A stretch of 64,000 nucleotides of DNA from the NCBI RefSeq assembly GCF_019039255.1, contig NZ_CP077062.1, forward strand, positions 3,224,001 through 3,288,000, in the 5' to 3' direction. This DNA comes from Nocardioides panacis (GTDB taxonomy: Bacteria; Actinomycetota; Actinomycetes; Propionibacteriales; Nocardioidaceae). The stretch's first letter is position 1; the number at the start of each line of letters is the position of its first letter. Under the pieces are notes generated by a model that saw only the letters and a list, made by a program, of their open reading frames with translations, ran no database searches and had not been told where the DNA came from. Shown one piece after another: positions 8,814-18,099 of the stretch. Both the position numbers and the translations under genes were made by a program.

Positions 8814-9182
8814 TCAGAGCACCTCCGGAGCCAGCGAGATGATCTTCATGAACTTCTTCTCACGCAGCTCGCGGCCCACCGGGCCGAAGATGCGGGTGCC
8901 GCGCGGCTCGAGGTCGCCCTTGAGGATCACGGCCGCGTTCTCGTCGAAGCGGATGTAGGAACCGTCGGGACGACGGCGCTCCTTCACGGTCCGCACAATG
9001 ACGGCCTTGACGACTTCGCCCTTCTTGACGTTGCCACCGGGGATCGCATCCTTCACGGTGGCAACGATGACGTCGCCGATTCCGGCGTAGCGCCGACCCG
9101 AGCCACCGAGGACACGGATGCAAAGGATCTCCTTCGCACCTGTGTTGTCGGCGACCTTGAGTCGCGACTCCTGCTGGATCAT
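8814..9182 (-). CDS. rplN: 50S ribosomal protein L14
   Basis: 122 residues, exactly the family length. L14 lies at the subunit interface with L19. [20 protein letters not shown] at the start and [20 protein letters not shown] near the end are diagnostic. It starts a new cluster 102 bp after rpsQ; the gap 9183-9284 shows no gene and may hold an internal promoter or processing site. Confidence 0.97.
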   Translation of the reverse strand: MIQQESRLKVADNTGAKEILCIRVLGGSGRRYAGIGDVIVATVKDAIPGGNVKKGEVVKAVIVRTVKERRRPDGSYIRFDENAAVILKGDLEPRGTRIFGPVGRELREKKFMKIISLAPEVL

Positions 9183-9284
9183 CGATTCTCCTGTTGTCTC
9201 GTCGGTTCTCGGCCGGCCCTGATGACTGGCCGAGCCTGACGGAACTCTCTGTCGGACCTGGGGCTACCGCCCCGGGGGGATGTC

Positions 9285-9578
9285 TTACTTGGCCTTCTCG
9301 AGGACCTCGACGACGCGCCAGCGCTTCGTGGCGGACAGCGGGCGGGTCTCCTGGATCCGGACCCGGTCGCCGACGCCGCACTGGTTCTGCTCGTCGTGGG
9401 CCTTCAGCTTGCTCGTGCGTCGCAGCACCTTGCCGTAGAGCGCGTGCTTCACCCGGTCCTCGACGGAGACGACGACGGTCTTCTCCATCTTGTCGCTGAC
9501 CACGAGACCCTCACGGATCTTGCGGTAGGGGCGAGTTGCTTCGGCCTGGTTGCTGCTCACGTTCGTTCCCTCGCTCAT
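9285..9578 (-). CDS. rpsQ: 30S ribosomal protein S17
   Basis: 97 residues. Early-assembling OB-fold protein of the 30S body. The core [20 protein letters not shown] and the C-terminal [18 protein letters not shown] match S17; a short extra N-terminus ([19 protein letters not shown]) is a common actinobacterial feature. ATG overlaps the rpmC stop by four bases (ATGA). Confidence 0.96.
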   Translation of the reverse strand: MSEGTNVSSNQAEATRPYRKIREGLVVSDKMEKTVVVSVEDRVKHALYGKVLRRTSKLKAHDEQNQCGVGDRVRIQETRPLSATKRWRVVEVLEKAK

Positions 9579-9817
9579 GCGGCTCCGTCCTGGGCGCCCG
9601 AGCCGGCAGGCGTCTGCCGGATCCCGAGCTCGCGCTCACGCACCACGGTGTAGATGCGGGCGATGTCACGCTTGACCGTCCGGAGACGGCCGTGGCTCTC
9701 GAGCTGGCCGGTCGCAGCCTGGAAGCGCAGGTTGAACAGCTCTTCCTTGTGCTCGCGGAGCTTCGCCTCGAGGTCGACGTTGGTCATGTCGTTCAGCTCG
9801 TGGGCAGTCGTTGCCAT
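9575..9817 (-). CDS. rpmC: 50S ribosomal protein L29
   Basis: 80 residues. L29 lies beside the polypeptide exit tunnel. The conserved helix-turn [14 protein letters not shown] is clear, and a short low-complexity tail ([10 protein letters not shown]) extends the C-terminus. Overlaps rpsQ by four bases downstream and the rplP stop by one base upstream. Confidence 0.95.
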   Translation of the reverse strand: MATTAHELNDMTNVDLEAKLREHKEELFNLRFQAATGQLESHGRLRTVKRDIARIYTVVRERELGIRQTPAGSGAQDGAA

Positions 9818-10236
9818 CAGAACTCACCACTCTCACGGGTGACGAACTTGCACTTCATCGGCAGCTTGTGGATCGCGCGACGCATCGCCTCACGGGCGAC
9901 GTCCTCGTCGACACCGGCCAGCTCGAACATGATGCGTCCGGGCTTGACGTTGGCGACCCACCACTCCGGCGAACCCTTGCCGGAACCCATGCGGGTCTCG
10001 GCAGGCTTCTTGGTCAGCGGGCGGTCGGGGTAGATGTTGATCCACACCTTGCCGCCACGCTTGATGTGACGCGTCATCGCGATACGAGCGGACTCGATCT
10101 GACGGTTGGTGACGTAGGCCGGCTCGAGGGCCTGGATGCCGAAGTCGCCGAAGGCGAGTTCGGTGCCACCCTTGGCCGCGCCGGAACGCTTGGGGTGGTG
10201 CTGCTTGCGGTGCTTGACCCTGCGGGGCATCAACAT
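9817..10236 (-). CDS. rplP: 50S ribosomal protein L16
   Basis: 139 residues. L16 is required for the peptidyl-transferase centre architecture. [19 protein letters not shown] and the family signature [14 protein letters not shown] are visible. Five bases after rpsC. Confidence 0.97.
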   Translation of the reverse strand: MLMPRRVKHRKQHHPKRSGAAKGGTELAFGDFGIQALEPAYVTNRQIESARIAMTRHIKRGGKVWINIYPDRPLTKKPAETRMGSGKGSPEWWVANVKPGRIMFELAGVDEDVAREAMRRAIHKLPMKCKFVTRESGEF

Positions 10237-10241
10237 GGTGC

Positions 10242-11087
10242 TCAGGCCTCCCCACTCGGCGTCGTGGTGGCGGCGGCGGTCGCGTCGGCTGCGGGAGCCT
10301 CGGTGGCCGGGGCTGCGGACTCCGCCGGCGCGTCGGTGCGAGCCGAACGCGTCGGACGGTCGGCGCGGGTGCCACGCGTGGGGCGCTCGCCGCCACGGGC
10401 GGGACGGCCACGGCCGGGCGCACCGGCCCGGGCAGCAGCCTGGGCCTCACGCTCGGCGCGGGTGCCCGCGACCTCGCCCTTGTAGATCCAGACCTTCACG
10501 CCGATGCGGCCGAAGGTGGTCTTGGCCTCGTAGAACCCGTAGTCGATGTCCGCACGGAGGGTGTGCAGGGGCACGCGGCCCTCGCGGTAGAACTCCGAGC
10601 GGGACATCTCGGCGCCGCCGAGACGACCCGAGCACTGGATCCGGATGCCCTTGGCGCCGCTGCGCATGGTGGTCTGCATCGCCTTGCGCATCGCGCGGCG
10701 GAACGCCACCCGACCCGCGAGCTGCTCGGCCACGCCCTGCGCGACCAGCTGAGCGTCGATCTCGGGGTTCTTGACCTCGAGGATGTTCAGCTGGACCTGC
10801 TTGCCGGTGAGCTTCTCAAGCTCGCCACGGATGCGGTCGGCCTCGGCGCCACGGCGACCGATCACGATGCCCGGACGAGCCGTGTGGATGTCCACACGGA
10901 CCCGGTCCCGGGTGCGCTCGATCTCGACCTTGGAGATGCCGGCCCGCTCCATGCCCTTGGACAGGAGGCGACGGATCGCGACGTCCTCACCGACGTAGGC
11001 CTTGTACAGCTTGTCGGCGTACCAGCGGCTCTTGTGGTCGGTGGAGATGCCGAGGCGGAAACCGTTCGGGTTGATCTTCTGACCCAT
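10242..11087 (-). CDS. rpsC: 30S ribosomal protein S3 with acidic-basic tail
   Basis: 281 residues, about 50 longer than the E. coli protein. S3 shapes the mRNA entry channel. The KH domain ([20 protein letters not shown]) and C-terminal S3 domain ([20 protein letters not shown]) are complete. From about residue 215 the protein is a low-complexity tail, first Arg/Gly-rich then Ala/Thr/Glu-rich, predicted disordered. Coupled by one-base overlap with rplV. Confidence 0.97.
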   Translation of the reverse strand: MGQKINPNGFRLGISTDHKSRWYADKLYKAYVGEDVAIRRLLSKGMERAGISKVEIERTRDRVRVDIHTARPGIVIGRRGAEADRIRGELEKLTGKQVQLNILEVKNPEIDAQLVAQGVAEQLAGRVAFRRAMRKAMQTTMRSGAKGIRIQCSGRLGGAEMSRSEFYREGRVPLHTLRADIDYGFYEAKTTFGRIGVKVWIYKGEVAGTRAEREAQAAARAGAPGRGRPARGGERPTRGTRADRPTRSARTDAPAESAAPATEAPAADATAAATTTPSGEA

Positions 11088-11545
11088 CAGGCGTTCCGTC
11101 CCTTCTTGTTCGACGTGGTGGACCCGGAACCCTTGGGGGTGCCGTGGTCCTCGATGCGGGGCTGCACCACGAGGGTGATGTGGCTGGTCCGCTTGTTGAT
11201 CCGCGACGCCCGGCCCTGGGCCCGGGGGCGCCAGCGCTTCATCGTCGGGCCCTCGTCGACCATCGCCTTGCTGACGACCAGGGTGTCCCGGTCGAGGCTC
11301 TCGGTGCCGGCTGCGTTCGCAACGGCGCTCTCGAGGACCTTGTAGACGGTCTCGCTCGCGGCCTGCGGGGCGAACTGCAGCAGCGCCAGGGCCTCGTCGA
11401 CGCCCATGCCGCGGACCATGTCCACGACGCGGCGCGCCTTCATCGGGGTGATCCGGACGAAGCGTGCGCTGGCGAAAGCGCCAGGCTCGTCGCCCAGCAG
11501 GCTCTCGCGGCGGGCGCTTACGCGCCTGCGCTCCATAGTGCTCAT
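11087..11545 (-). CDS. rplV: 50S ribosomal protein L22
   Basis: 152 residues. L22 lines the exit tunnel. Core [20 protein letters not shown] and the C-terminal beta-hairpin region [20 protein letters not shown] are typical. The N-terminal [19 protein letters not shown] stretch extends beyond the E. coli protein as in other actinobacteria. A 55-bp gap separates it from rpsS. Confidence 0.96.
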   Translation of the reverse strand: MSTMERRRVSARRESLLGDEPGAFASARFVRITPMKARRVVDMVRGMGVDEALALLQFAPQAASETVYKVLESAVANAAGTESLDRDTLVVSKAMVDEGPTMKRWRPRAQGRASRINKRTSHITLVVQPRIEDHGTPKGSGSTTSNKKGRNA

Positions 11546-11600
11546 CTCTTCGACTCTCTCGACTCGGTCGTCAGTCTCTTGGTGGTCGGCTGCCTCCGCA

Positions 11601-11882
11601 TCAGCGGCGGCGGGCCTTCCGGTCGTCCTTGACGTGCCCGCGGTAGGTGCGGGTCGGTGCGAACTCGCCCAGCTTGTGCCCGACCATCGAGTCGGTCACG
11701 AACACCGGGACGTGCTTGCGGCCGTCGTGCACGGCGATCGTGTGGCCGATCATGGCCGGCACGATCATCGAGCGACGTGACCACGTCTTGATGACGTTGT
11801 GGGTGCCCTTGTCGTTCTGTCCGTCCACCTTCTTGATCAGGTGGCCGTCGACGAAGGGACCCTTCTTCAGGCTGCGAGGCAT
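11601..11882 (-). CDS. rpsS: 30S ribosomal protein S19
   Basis: 93 residues, the normal length. S19 lies in the 30S head with S13. [20 protein letters not shown] at the start and [15 protein letters not shown] near the end are diagnostic. Follows rplB after 15 bases. Confidence 0.97.
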   Translation of the reverse strand: MPRSLKKGPFVDGHLIKKVDGQNDKGTHNVIKTWSRRSMIVPAMIGHTIAVHDGRKHVPVFVTDSMVGHKLGEFAPTRTYRGHVKDDRKARRR

Positions 11883-11897
11883 GTCTTCCTATCCCTT

Positions 11898-12731
11898 CTA
11901 GCGACGCTTGCCGGACTTGCGGCGACGGACGATGAGCGCGTCGGAGGCCTTGCGCTTGCGCGTGCGGCCCTCCTTCTTGCCCCAGGGCGAGACCGGGTGG
12001 CGACCACCGGAGGTCTTGCCCTCACCACCGCCGTGCGGGTGGTCGACCGGGTTCATGACGACACCACGGACGGTCGGGCGGATGCCCTTCCAGCGCATGC
12101 GGCCGGCCTTGCCCCAGTTGATGTTCGACTGCTCGGCGTTGCCGACGCCGCCGATGGTGGCGCGGCAGCGGACGTCGACGTAGCGCATCTCACCGGAGGG
12201 CAGGCGCAGCTGCGCGCGGCTGCCTTCCTTGGCGACCAGCTGCGCCGAGTTGCCGGCCGAGCGGGCCATCTTGGCGCCACCGCCCGGACGAAGCTCGATG
12301 CAGTGGATCGTCGTACCCACCGGGATGTTGCGCAGCGGCAGGTTGTTGCCCGGCTTGATGTCGGCCTTGGGGCCGGCCTCGACGGTGCCACCCTGACGCA
12401 GGTTCTGCGGAGCGATGATGTACCGCTTCTCGCCGTCCGCGTAGTGCAGCAGCGCGATGCGCGCCGTGCGGTTCGGGTCGTACTCGATGTGCGCGACCTT
12501 GGCCGGCACGCCGTCCTTGTCGTAGCGACGGAAGTCGATGATCCGGTAGGCGCGCTTGTGACCGCCACCCTGGTGACGGGTGGTGATCCGGCCCTGGTTG
12601 TTGCGGCCGCCCTTCTTCGGGAGCGGGCGCACCAGCGACTTCTCCGGCGTCGACCGCGTCACCTCGACGAAGTCGGCGACCGACGAGCCACGACGGCCCG
12701 GGGTGGTCGGCTTGTACTTACGGATGCCCAT
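11898..12731 (-). CDS. rplB: 50S ribosomal protein L2
   Basis: 277 residues, full length. L2 is a primary 23S rRNA binder essential for peptidyl-transferase activity and subunit association. [20 protein letters not shown] at the start, and the conserved [18 protein letters not shown] loop, with the histidine implicated in activity, are present. Lies between rplW and rpsS. Confidence 0.98.
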   Translation of the reverse strand: MGIRKYKPTTPGRRGSSVADFVEVTRSTPEKSLVRPLPKKGGRNNQGRITTRHQGGGHKRAYRIIDFRRYDKDGVPAKVAHIEYDPNRTARIALLHYADGEKRYIIAPQNLRQGGTVEAGPKADIKPGNNLPLRNIPVGTTIHCIELRPGGGAKMARSAGNSAQLVAKEGSRAQLRLPSGEMRYVDVRCRATIGGVGNAEQSNINWGKAGRMRWKGIRPTVRGVVMNPVDHPHGGGEGKTSGGRHPVSPWGKKEGRTRKRKASDALIVRRRKSGKRR

Positions 12732-12767
12732 GAGTTCTCAGTCCTCGATCTGTATTCGGCTGCCCGG

Positions 12768-13074
12768 TCAGGAGACCGGACCCCCGAAGATGTCGATGCG
12801 CTGGCCCGCGGCAAGGCTGACGATCGCGCGCTTGGTGTTCGCGCGCTTGCCCATCCCGAAGCGGGTGCGACGGGTCTTGCCCTGGCGGTTGATCGTGTTG
12901 ACGCTGGTCACCTTGACGTCGAAGACCTTCTCGACCGCGATCTTGATCTCGGTCTTGTTGGCGTCCGTGCGCACCAGGAAGGTGTACTTGTTGGCGTCCA
13001 GCAGGCCGTAGCTCTTCTCGCTCACCACGGGGGGCGATGAGAACGTCGCGGTGGTCCTTGTGGAAGTTGCTCAC
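12768..13074 (-). CDS. rplW: 50S ribosomal protein L23, interrupted by a +1 frame break
   Basis: L23 is a tunnel-exit protein and a docking site for trigger factor and SRP. Translation from the GTG at 13074 (overlapping the rplD stop as GTGA) gives [15 protein letters not shown]; the expected continuation [17 protein letters not shown] is in the next frame. The break falls at a run of six G on the plus strand, 13029-13034; removing one base restores a full-length protein of about 101 residues ending FGGPVS. The remainder is well conserved. Because L23 is essential, a sequence error, or recoding at the C6 run, is more likely than a true null. Taken literally only an 86-residue fragment (12768-13028) is open. 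Confidence 0.9.
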
Positions 13075-13745
13075 TTGGACTCCTCCTCGGCGGCAGTGTC
13101 GGACTCTGCCTCGGTCGACGTGGCGACGGCCTTGACCGACTTGCCGGTGGCCGGACCGGCCACGAACGCGTCGTAGGCGGCCTTGGTGAAGACCACGTCG
13201 TCGGACAGCAGCACGTCGTAGGTGTTGAGCTGGTCGACCGCGAGCAGGTGGACGGTGTCCACGTTGCGCAGCGAGAGCCAGGTCAGGTTGTCGCCGCGCT
13301 CGAGCACGATCAGCGTGCGCGGGCGACCGGTCAGACCGGTCAGCGCGCCCAGCGCGTCCTTCGTGTTCGGCAGGTCGCCGGAGACGAAGCTCTCGACGAC
13401 ATGCACGCGGCCGGCACGGGCCCGGTCGGACAGGGCGCCGCGCAGGGCAGCAGCCTTCATCTTCTTGGGCGTGCGCTGGTCGTAGCTGCGCGGCGTCGGG
13501 CCGTGCACGACGCCACCGCCGGCGAACTGGGGAGCGCGGACCGAACCCTGACGGGCGCGGCCGGTGCCCTTCTGCTTGTACGGCTTGCGACCGCCACCGC
13601 GGACCTCGCCCCGCGACTTGGTGTCGTGGGTGCCCTGGCGGGCGGCGGCCTGCTGAGCGACGACGACCTGGTGGATCAACGGGATGTTGACCTGGACGTC
13701 GAAGATCTCGGCGGGGAAGTCGACCTTCAGTGCCTTGGCAGTCAT
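13071..13745 (-). CDS. rplD: 50S ribosomal protein L4
   Basis: 224 residues. L4 extends a loop into the exit tunnel and in E. coli represses the S10 operon. The loop region [19 protein letters not shown] and [20 protein letters not shown] are typical. The C-terminus carries an acidic Thr/Glu/Ser tail. ATG overlaps the rplC stop by four bases; its own stop overlaps the rplW start. Confidence 0.97.
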   Translation of the reverse strand: MTAKALKVDFPAEIFDVQVNIPLIHQVVVAQQAAARQGTHDTKSRGEVRGGGRKPYKQKGTGRARQGSVRAPQFAGGGVVHGPTPRSYDQRTPKKMKAAALRGALSDRARAGRVHVVESFVSGDLPNTKDALGALTGLTGRPRTLIVLERGDNLTWLSLRNVDTVHLLAVDQLNTYDVLLSDDVVFTKAAYDAFVAGPATGKSVKAVATSTEAESDTAAEEESK

Positions 13746-14416
13746 GCGGTGACCTCCCTGTCGGTGCGGGCCTTGGCCGAGGAACGGACGACCACGAGAC
13801 CACCCTTGGGGCCGGGAACGGCACCCTTGAGCAGGATCAGGCCGTTCTCGACGTCGATGGCGTGGACGGTGACGTTCTGGGTGGTGACGGTGTCGCCACC
13901 CATGCGGCCGGCCATCTTCATGCCCTTGAAGACGCGACCGGGCGTGGCGCAGCCGCCGATGGAGCCCGGGGAGCGGTGGTTGCGGTGCGCACCGTGCGAG
14001 GCGCGGGAGCCGTGGAAGCCGTGACGCTTCATGACACCGGCGTACCCCTTGCCCTTGCTGGTCCCGGTGACGTCGACCTCTTCGCCGGCGGAGAACAGCT
14101 CGGGGCTGAGCTCCTGGCCGACGGAGTACGACGCGGCGTCAGCCGTCCGGATCTCCAGCAGGTGGCGGCGCGGCGTGACGCCGGCCTTCTCGAAGTGGCC
14201 CGCCTTCGGCTTGGACACCTTGCGGCCCTCGATCTCGCCGAACCCGATCTGGACGGCGTTGTAGCCGTCGGTCTCGGGGTGGCGGACCTGCGTGACCACG
14301 TTGGTGCCGGCTGCGACGACAGTCACAGGCACGACGCGGTTGTTCTCGTCCCAGGTCTGGGTCATGCCGAGCTTGGTGCCCAGCAGCCCACGGACGTTTC
14401 TCTCAAGAGTGCTCAT
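13742..14416 (-). CDS. rplC: 50S ribosomal protein L3
   Basis: 224 residues. Early-assembling protein close to the peptidyl-transferase centre. [18 protein letters not shown] at the start and the central [12 protein letters not shown]-like segment ([20 protein letters not shown]) are diagnostic. It follows rpsJ after 23 bases. Confidence 0.97.
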   Translation of the reverse strand: MSTLERNVRGLLGTKLGMTQTWDENNRVVPVTVVAAGTNVVTQVRHPETDGYNAVQIGFGEIEGRKVSKPKAGHFEKAGVTPRRHLLEIRTADAASYSVGQELSPELFSAGEEVDVTGTSKGKGYAGVMKRHGFHGSRASHGAHRNHRSPGSIGGCATPGRVFKGMKMAGRMGGDTVTTQNVTVHAIDVENGLILLKGAVPGPKGGLVVVRSSAKARTDREVTA

Positions 14417-14439
14417 GGATATCAGGTCCTCGTCGCGAC

Positions 14440-14748
14440 TCAGAGCTTGATCTCGATGTCGACACCGGCAGGCAGGTCGAGACGCATCAGCGAGTCGACC
14501 GTCTTCGGTGTCGGATCGATGATGTCGATCAGACGCTTGTGGGTGCGCATCTCGAAGTGCTCGCGGCTGTCCTTGTACTTGTGGGGCGAGCGGATGACGC
14601 AGTAGACGTTCTTCTCTGTCGGCAGTGGCACAGGGCCGGCAACCTTCGCGCCCGTTCGGGTGACCGTGTCAACGATCTTGCGCGCCGAGGTGTCGATCAC
14701 CTCGTGGTCGTAGGCCTTGAGCCGGATGCGGATCTTTTGTCCCGCCAT
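14440..14748 (-). CDS. rpsJ: 30S ribosomal protein S10
   Basis: 102 residues, normal length; first gene of the S10 operon. S10 is a 30S head protein and also NusE, the antitermination factor partner. Start chosen at [15 protein letters not shown] because homologues begin there; the frame is open for 43 more codons upstream without any resemblance. [20 protein letters not shown] is the diagnostic loop. The long upstream gap (14749-15232) carries leader structures. Confidence 0.97.
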   Translation of the reverse strand: MAGQKIRIRLKAYDHEVIDTSARKIVDTVTRTGAKVAGPVPLPTEKNVYCVIRSPHKYKDSREHFEMRTHKRLIDIIDPTPKTVDSLMRLDLPAGVDIEIKL

Positions 14749-14825
14749 AGCTCTCAGTTCGTCCTCACTACTCAGTACCGCCAGATCGGACGTGGCCCGG
14801 CGGGCCACACCCGTTGCTTCTCTCC

Positions 14826-14853
14826 GTCCGACCCCCGCGGTCGGGCGTGTCGC
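14826..14853 (-). promoter_or_regulatory. S10-leader hairpin element shared with the str operon
   Basis: On the minus strand this reads ...ACACGCCCGACCGCGGGG... about 85-105 nt before the rpsJ start. The 21 bases at 14833-14853 are identical to 32480-32500 upstream of rpsL. In both places CCCGAC can pair with a downstream GTCGG: here a nine-pair stem with one wobble and a five-base loop. The loop side differs between the copies while the pairing is kept, which favours a structured leader RNA used to co-regulate ribosomal operons. Confidence 0.6.
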
Positions 14854-14934
14854 GTCCTGTTCGACGCAACACGACACCAGCTGGATCGTGTTGGAGTGGC
14901 ACCCGACGCATCAGTGGAACGGACGCCGGGCTCG

Positions 14935-15029
14935 GAACAGGGTCTCACGGTGCGGTGCGGACACAGAACCAGACCACCGCGTGCGGGAGACCCTGTTCAA
15001 TAGTCAATATGTGACCTTGTGTCCGCACC
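14935..15029. repeat. Two interleaved inverted repeats upstream of rpsJ
   Basis: Repeat A is GAACAGGGTCTC (14935-14946) with its complement at 14987-14998. Repeat B is GGTGCGGACACA (14954-14965) with its complement at 15018-15029. The order A-B-A'-B' is that of a pseudoknot if transcribed, or of two overlapping operator pairs if bound as DNA. It lies roughly 190-280 bp upstream of the rpsJ start. Confidence 0.55.
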
Positions 15030-15232
15030 CCGGCGACCCCGCCGGAGCAACCGGACTATCTTGTCAGAGACCGGTCGGAGTAATCAAATCGAGGCTCGGA
15101 CCGGGCCGGTCCAGGCGTGGAAGTCCGGTCCGGGCGAGACGCCCCCGGAGCCCGCGGCCGCGTGCAAGGATGGCCGGTCTCGCGTCGCACGCACCGGCCG
15201 CCGCCGGCCCGACACGTCTCTGGGGGACCATC

Positions 15233-16272
15233 GTGACACAGCCACCGCCTCCGGGCTGGGTGCCGCCGGGCTACGGCACGCCGCCCCCCCGCGCCGGGAG
15301 CGGAACCGGGCCCGCCCGGCTACCGGCCGTACGGGCTGGGGCCCCCCGGTGCACAAGCCCGGGGTCGTGGCGCTGCGTCCGCTGGCCCTCGGCGACTTCT
15401 TCGACGGCGCGTTCAAGACGATCCGTCTCAACCCCCGGGCGATGGTCGGGCTGGCCGCGCTCGTCACCTCGGTCTTCATGGCGGTGCCGGTCCTGCTCAG
15501 CCTGGCGCTGGCCGCGCTCGGCGAGCTGTCCACCGGGGGGCCGTCCAGCGGCCTCGGCGGTGTCGGGAGCGCTGCGGTGCTGGTGACCTACCTGGGCTCG
15601 TTCTTCGGGCTGTTCGCGGCGGTGGTCCTCAACGGCATGCTCGTGCAAGTCGTCGCCGAGGCGGTGCTGGGCCGGCGGACGACGATCGGGGCGGCGTGGG
15701 CGGCCACCCGGGGGCGGATGTGGCGCCTGGTGGGGCTGATGGCGACCACGTTCGTCCTGGCGCTCGTGCTGTTCGGGGTGCCGGTCGCCGTCGGCGTCGG
15801 TGTCGGTCTGCGGGCCGGGGTCGGCCCCGGGGTCCTCGTCGGCGTCCCGCTGCTGCTGGCGGGGCTGGTGCTCTACCTGTTCGTGCAGGTGCGGTACTTC
15901 CTGCTGGCCGCCCCCGCCCTGGTGCTGGAGCGCACCGGGGTGTTCGCCTCGCTGGGCCGGGCCGGCCGGCTCAGCCGCGGGCAGTTCTGGCGGCTGTTCG
16001 GGACCATGCTGCTGGCCGCGCTGCTGGTCGGCGTGGTCAGCCAGGTGGTCTCGGTGCCGCTCGGCCTCGTCGGGGCGGTCGGCCCGCTGCTGTTCCCCGG
16101 TACGACCGGCGCGCTGATGCTGGTGCTCTCCTCCTTCGTGACCCAGGTCGTGGTCGGCGCGCTGACCGCGCCGTTCACCTCCGCGGTCACCGCGCTGCAG
16201 TACGTCGACCAGCGGATCCGCAAGGAAGGGCTCGACGTGCAGCTCATCGCGGCCTCGCAGGGCACCCGCTGA
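15233..16272 (+). CDS. Multi-pass membrane protein with proline-rich N-terminus, two frame breaks
   Basis: Starts at GTG 15233 after a GGGGGA ribosome-binding site and reads VTQPPPPGWVPPGYGTPPP, a Pro/Gly-rich cytosolic tail, then shifts frame at a C7 run (15284-15290) and again at a C6 run (15342-15347). Removing one C from each gives a continuous protein of about 345 residues: APGAEPGPPGYRPYGLGPP, then HKPGVVALRPLALGDFFDGA and about six hydrophobic segments. The layout resembles the glycerophosphodiester-phosphodiesterase membrane-domain family of Gram-positives, whose function is unknown. It precedes DUF4129 and MoxR genes, a grouping often linked to envelope function. Confidence 0.8.
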
Positions 16273-16277
16273 GCCCG

Positions 16278-16944
16278 ATGCCGCTCCTCCTCGTGCCCGT
16301 CCCGGACGCCCTGCGCCCGGACCCCGGCCAGGCCCGGTCCTGGGTGGAGCGCGAGCTGTCCCGGGCGGAGTACCACCGGCCGCTCCTCGAGCGGTTCCTG
16401 TCCTGGCTGCGGGGGCTGTGGGAGTCGCTGACCCGAAGCGCCCTGGACGCCTCTCCCCTGTCCGCCGGCCTCGCCGTCCTGGTGGCGGTGGTCGTCCTCG
16501 CCCTGGTCGTGGTGGCGGCCGCCCGGTTGCGGCGCGACCCGGGGCTCCCCCGGCAGGCCGCGTCCCTGCTCGGCGTCGCGGACGCGTCCCCCGAGGAGCA
16601 CCGGGCCGCCGCCGAGGCGGCGCTCGCCGCGGGCCGGCCGGACACCGGCCTGGTCGAGGCGTTCCGGGCCCTGGCCTCACGCGCCCTGCGGCGGGGGCTG
16701 GTCGACGCACGGCCCGGCCTGACCGCGCACGAGCTGGCCGACGACCTGTCCCCCCGCGTTCCCGGCGCACGCGGCCGACCTAGCCGGCTCGGCCCGGCTC
16801 TTCGACCTGGTGTTCTACGGGGAGCAGCCCGTGGACGCCGACGCCGCACGGTCCGTCCTGGCGCTCGACGCGACGCTCCGCGACGCGCGGCCCGACCTGC
16901 ACGCGGAGACCGGCGACCGGCCTGGCGCGGCGGTCCCCCGGTGA
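16278..16944 (+). CDS. DUF4129 domain protein, one frame break
   Basis: Membrane protein with one hydrophobic segment (SAGLAVLVAVVVLALVVVAA) and a cytosolic DUF4129-type region (RAEYHRPLLERFLSWLR, EAFRALASRALRRGLVDARP, LTAHELADDLSP). The frame breaks at a C6 run, 16750-16755; removing one base gives AFPAHAADLAGSARLFDLVF and YGEQPVDADAARSVL, the expected end, for about 221 residues. Function unknown; the C-terminal region is found next to MoxR/DUF58 genes. Five bases after the preceding stop, and its TGA overlaps the next gene's GTG. Confidence 0.82.
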
Positions 16945-18099
16945 GCGTCGTGAGCACCGTGGCCCGCCTGCGCACCCACCGTCGCACCGCCGTCGTGGTC
17001 ACCCTGGTGGTGGTGCTCCTCGTGGTGCTGAGCGTGCTGACCGTCGGCACGGCACGGCACGGCGGCGACCTCGACCCCGAGAACCCCGGCGCGTCCGGCG
17101 CGCAGGCGGTGGCCCGGGTGCTCGCCGACCACGGCGTCGACGTGACCGTCGTACGACGGGCGGCGGAGCTGGAGCGCACGCCGGTCGGCGGGCGCACCAC
17201 GGTGCTGGTCACCGCCACCGAGCGGCTCGGACGAGCCACGTCGCGCGCCCTCGGCGCGCGCAGCCGGGACGCCGCCGCGCTGGTCCTCGCCGCGCCCGGC
17301 CCGCGGGTGCTCCGCGCGCTCGGCCTGCCCCTGGTCGTGACCGACGCGCGGACCGCGGGCAGCACGACGGCCGCGTGCCGCGACCCGCTGCTCGACGGGC
17401 TTGAGGTCGCAGTCGGGCCGTCCGCGGGCTACCGCGCCACGAGGGGTGGCCGCGTGACCGGCTGCTTCCCCGGCACCGGCGCCCCCCCGGCCGCCCTCGT
17501 CGCCCGGGTCGACCGGGGCGTGCCGACCTACGCCCTGGGCGGCGTGGACGTGCTCACCAACGACCGGGTCGACGACGCGGACAACGCGGCCGTCGCGCTC
17601 CGGCTGCTCGGCCGGGGCGACCGCCTGGTGTGGTACGTCCCGGACCCGCGGGACGTCGCCGCCGGGGACGCGGGCTCCCTGCGGGCACAGCTCCCCCCGC
17701 GGGCTGGTGCCGGCCCTGTGGCTGCTCGGCGTCGCGGTGCTGGCCACCATGCTGTGGCGCGGTCGCCGGCTCGGACCGCTGGTCGTCGAGCCGCTCCCCG
17801 TGGTCGTGAAGGCCGTCGAGTCCACCCGGGGCCGCGGCCGGCTCTACGCGCGGGTCCGGGACCGACGGCACGCCGCCGGGATCCTGCGGGCGGCCACCGG
17901 GCGGCGGCTCGCGGCCCGGCTCCGGCTCGGCGCCGCCACCGACCCCGCCACCCTGGTCGCCCCGGTCGCCCGCGCCACCGGCCGCGACCCCGCGGACGTG
18001 CACGACCTGCTGGCCGGCCGCCCGGTGCCGGACGACGCCGCCCTGACCCGACTGGCCGGGGACCTGGCCGCACTCGAGAGAGAGGTACACCACCCATGA
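16941..18099 (+). CDS. DUF4350 domain protein, one frame break
   Basis: Starts at GTG 16941, overlapping the previous stop. One N-terminal membrane segment (TAVVVTLVVVLLVVLSVLTV) is followed by an extracytoplasmic DUF4350 region ([20 protein letters not shown]). The frame breaks at a C6 run (17693-17698); removing one base restores RGLVPALWLLGVAVLATMLW, a second membrane segment, and an alpha-helical tail ending ALEREVHHP, about 385 residues. A C7 run at 17482-17488 in the same gene is in frame. Members of this family neighbour MoxR genes; role unknown. Stop overlaps the moxR ATG. Confidence 0.82.

Larger units (their letters stand above)
14749..15232. promoter_or_regulatory. Divergent intergenic region: S10 operon leader
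   Basis: A 484-bp gap between rpsJ (minus) and a plus-strand membrane-protein gene, with no convincing gene. It should hold the S10 operon promoter and leader and the promoter of the divergent cluster. It contains a hairpin element shared with the str operon (14826-14853), two interleaved 12-bp inverted repeats (14935-15029), and a locally AT-rich patch (14998-15012, ATAGTCAATATG) that may be a core promoter. I could not assign -35/-10 boxes with confidence. Confidence 0.6.

Noticed and set aside
17482-17488. C7 run in the DUF4350 gene as another frame break
   Set aside because: The frame before (VTGCFPGTGA) and after (PPAALVARVDRG) is the same and both sides fit the protein, so the run length is correct.
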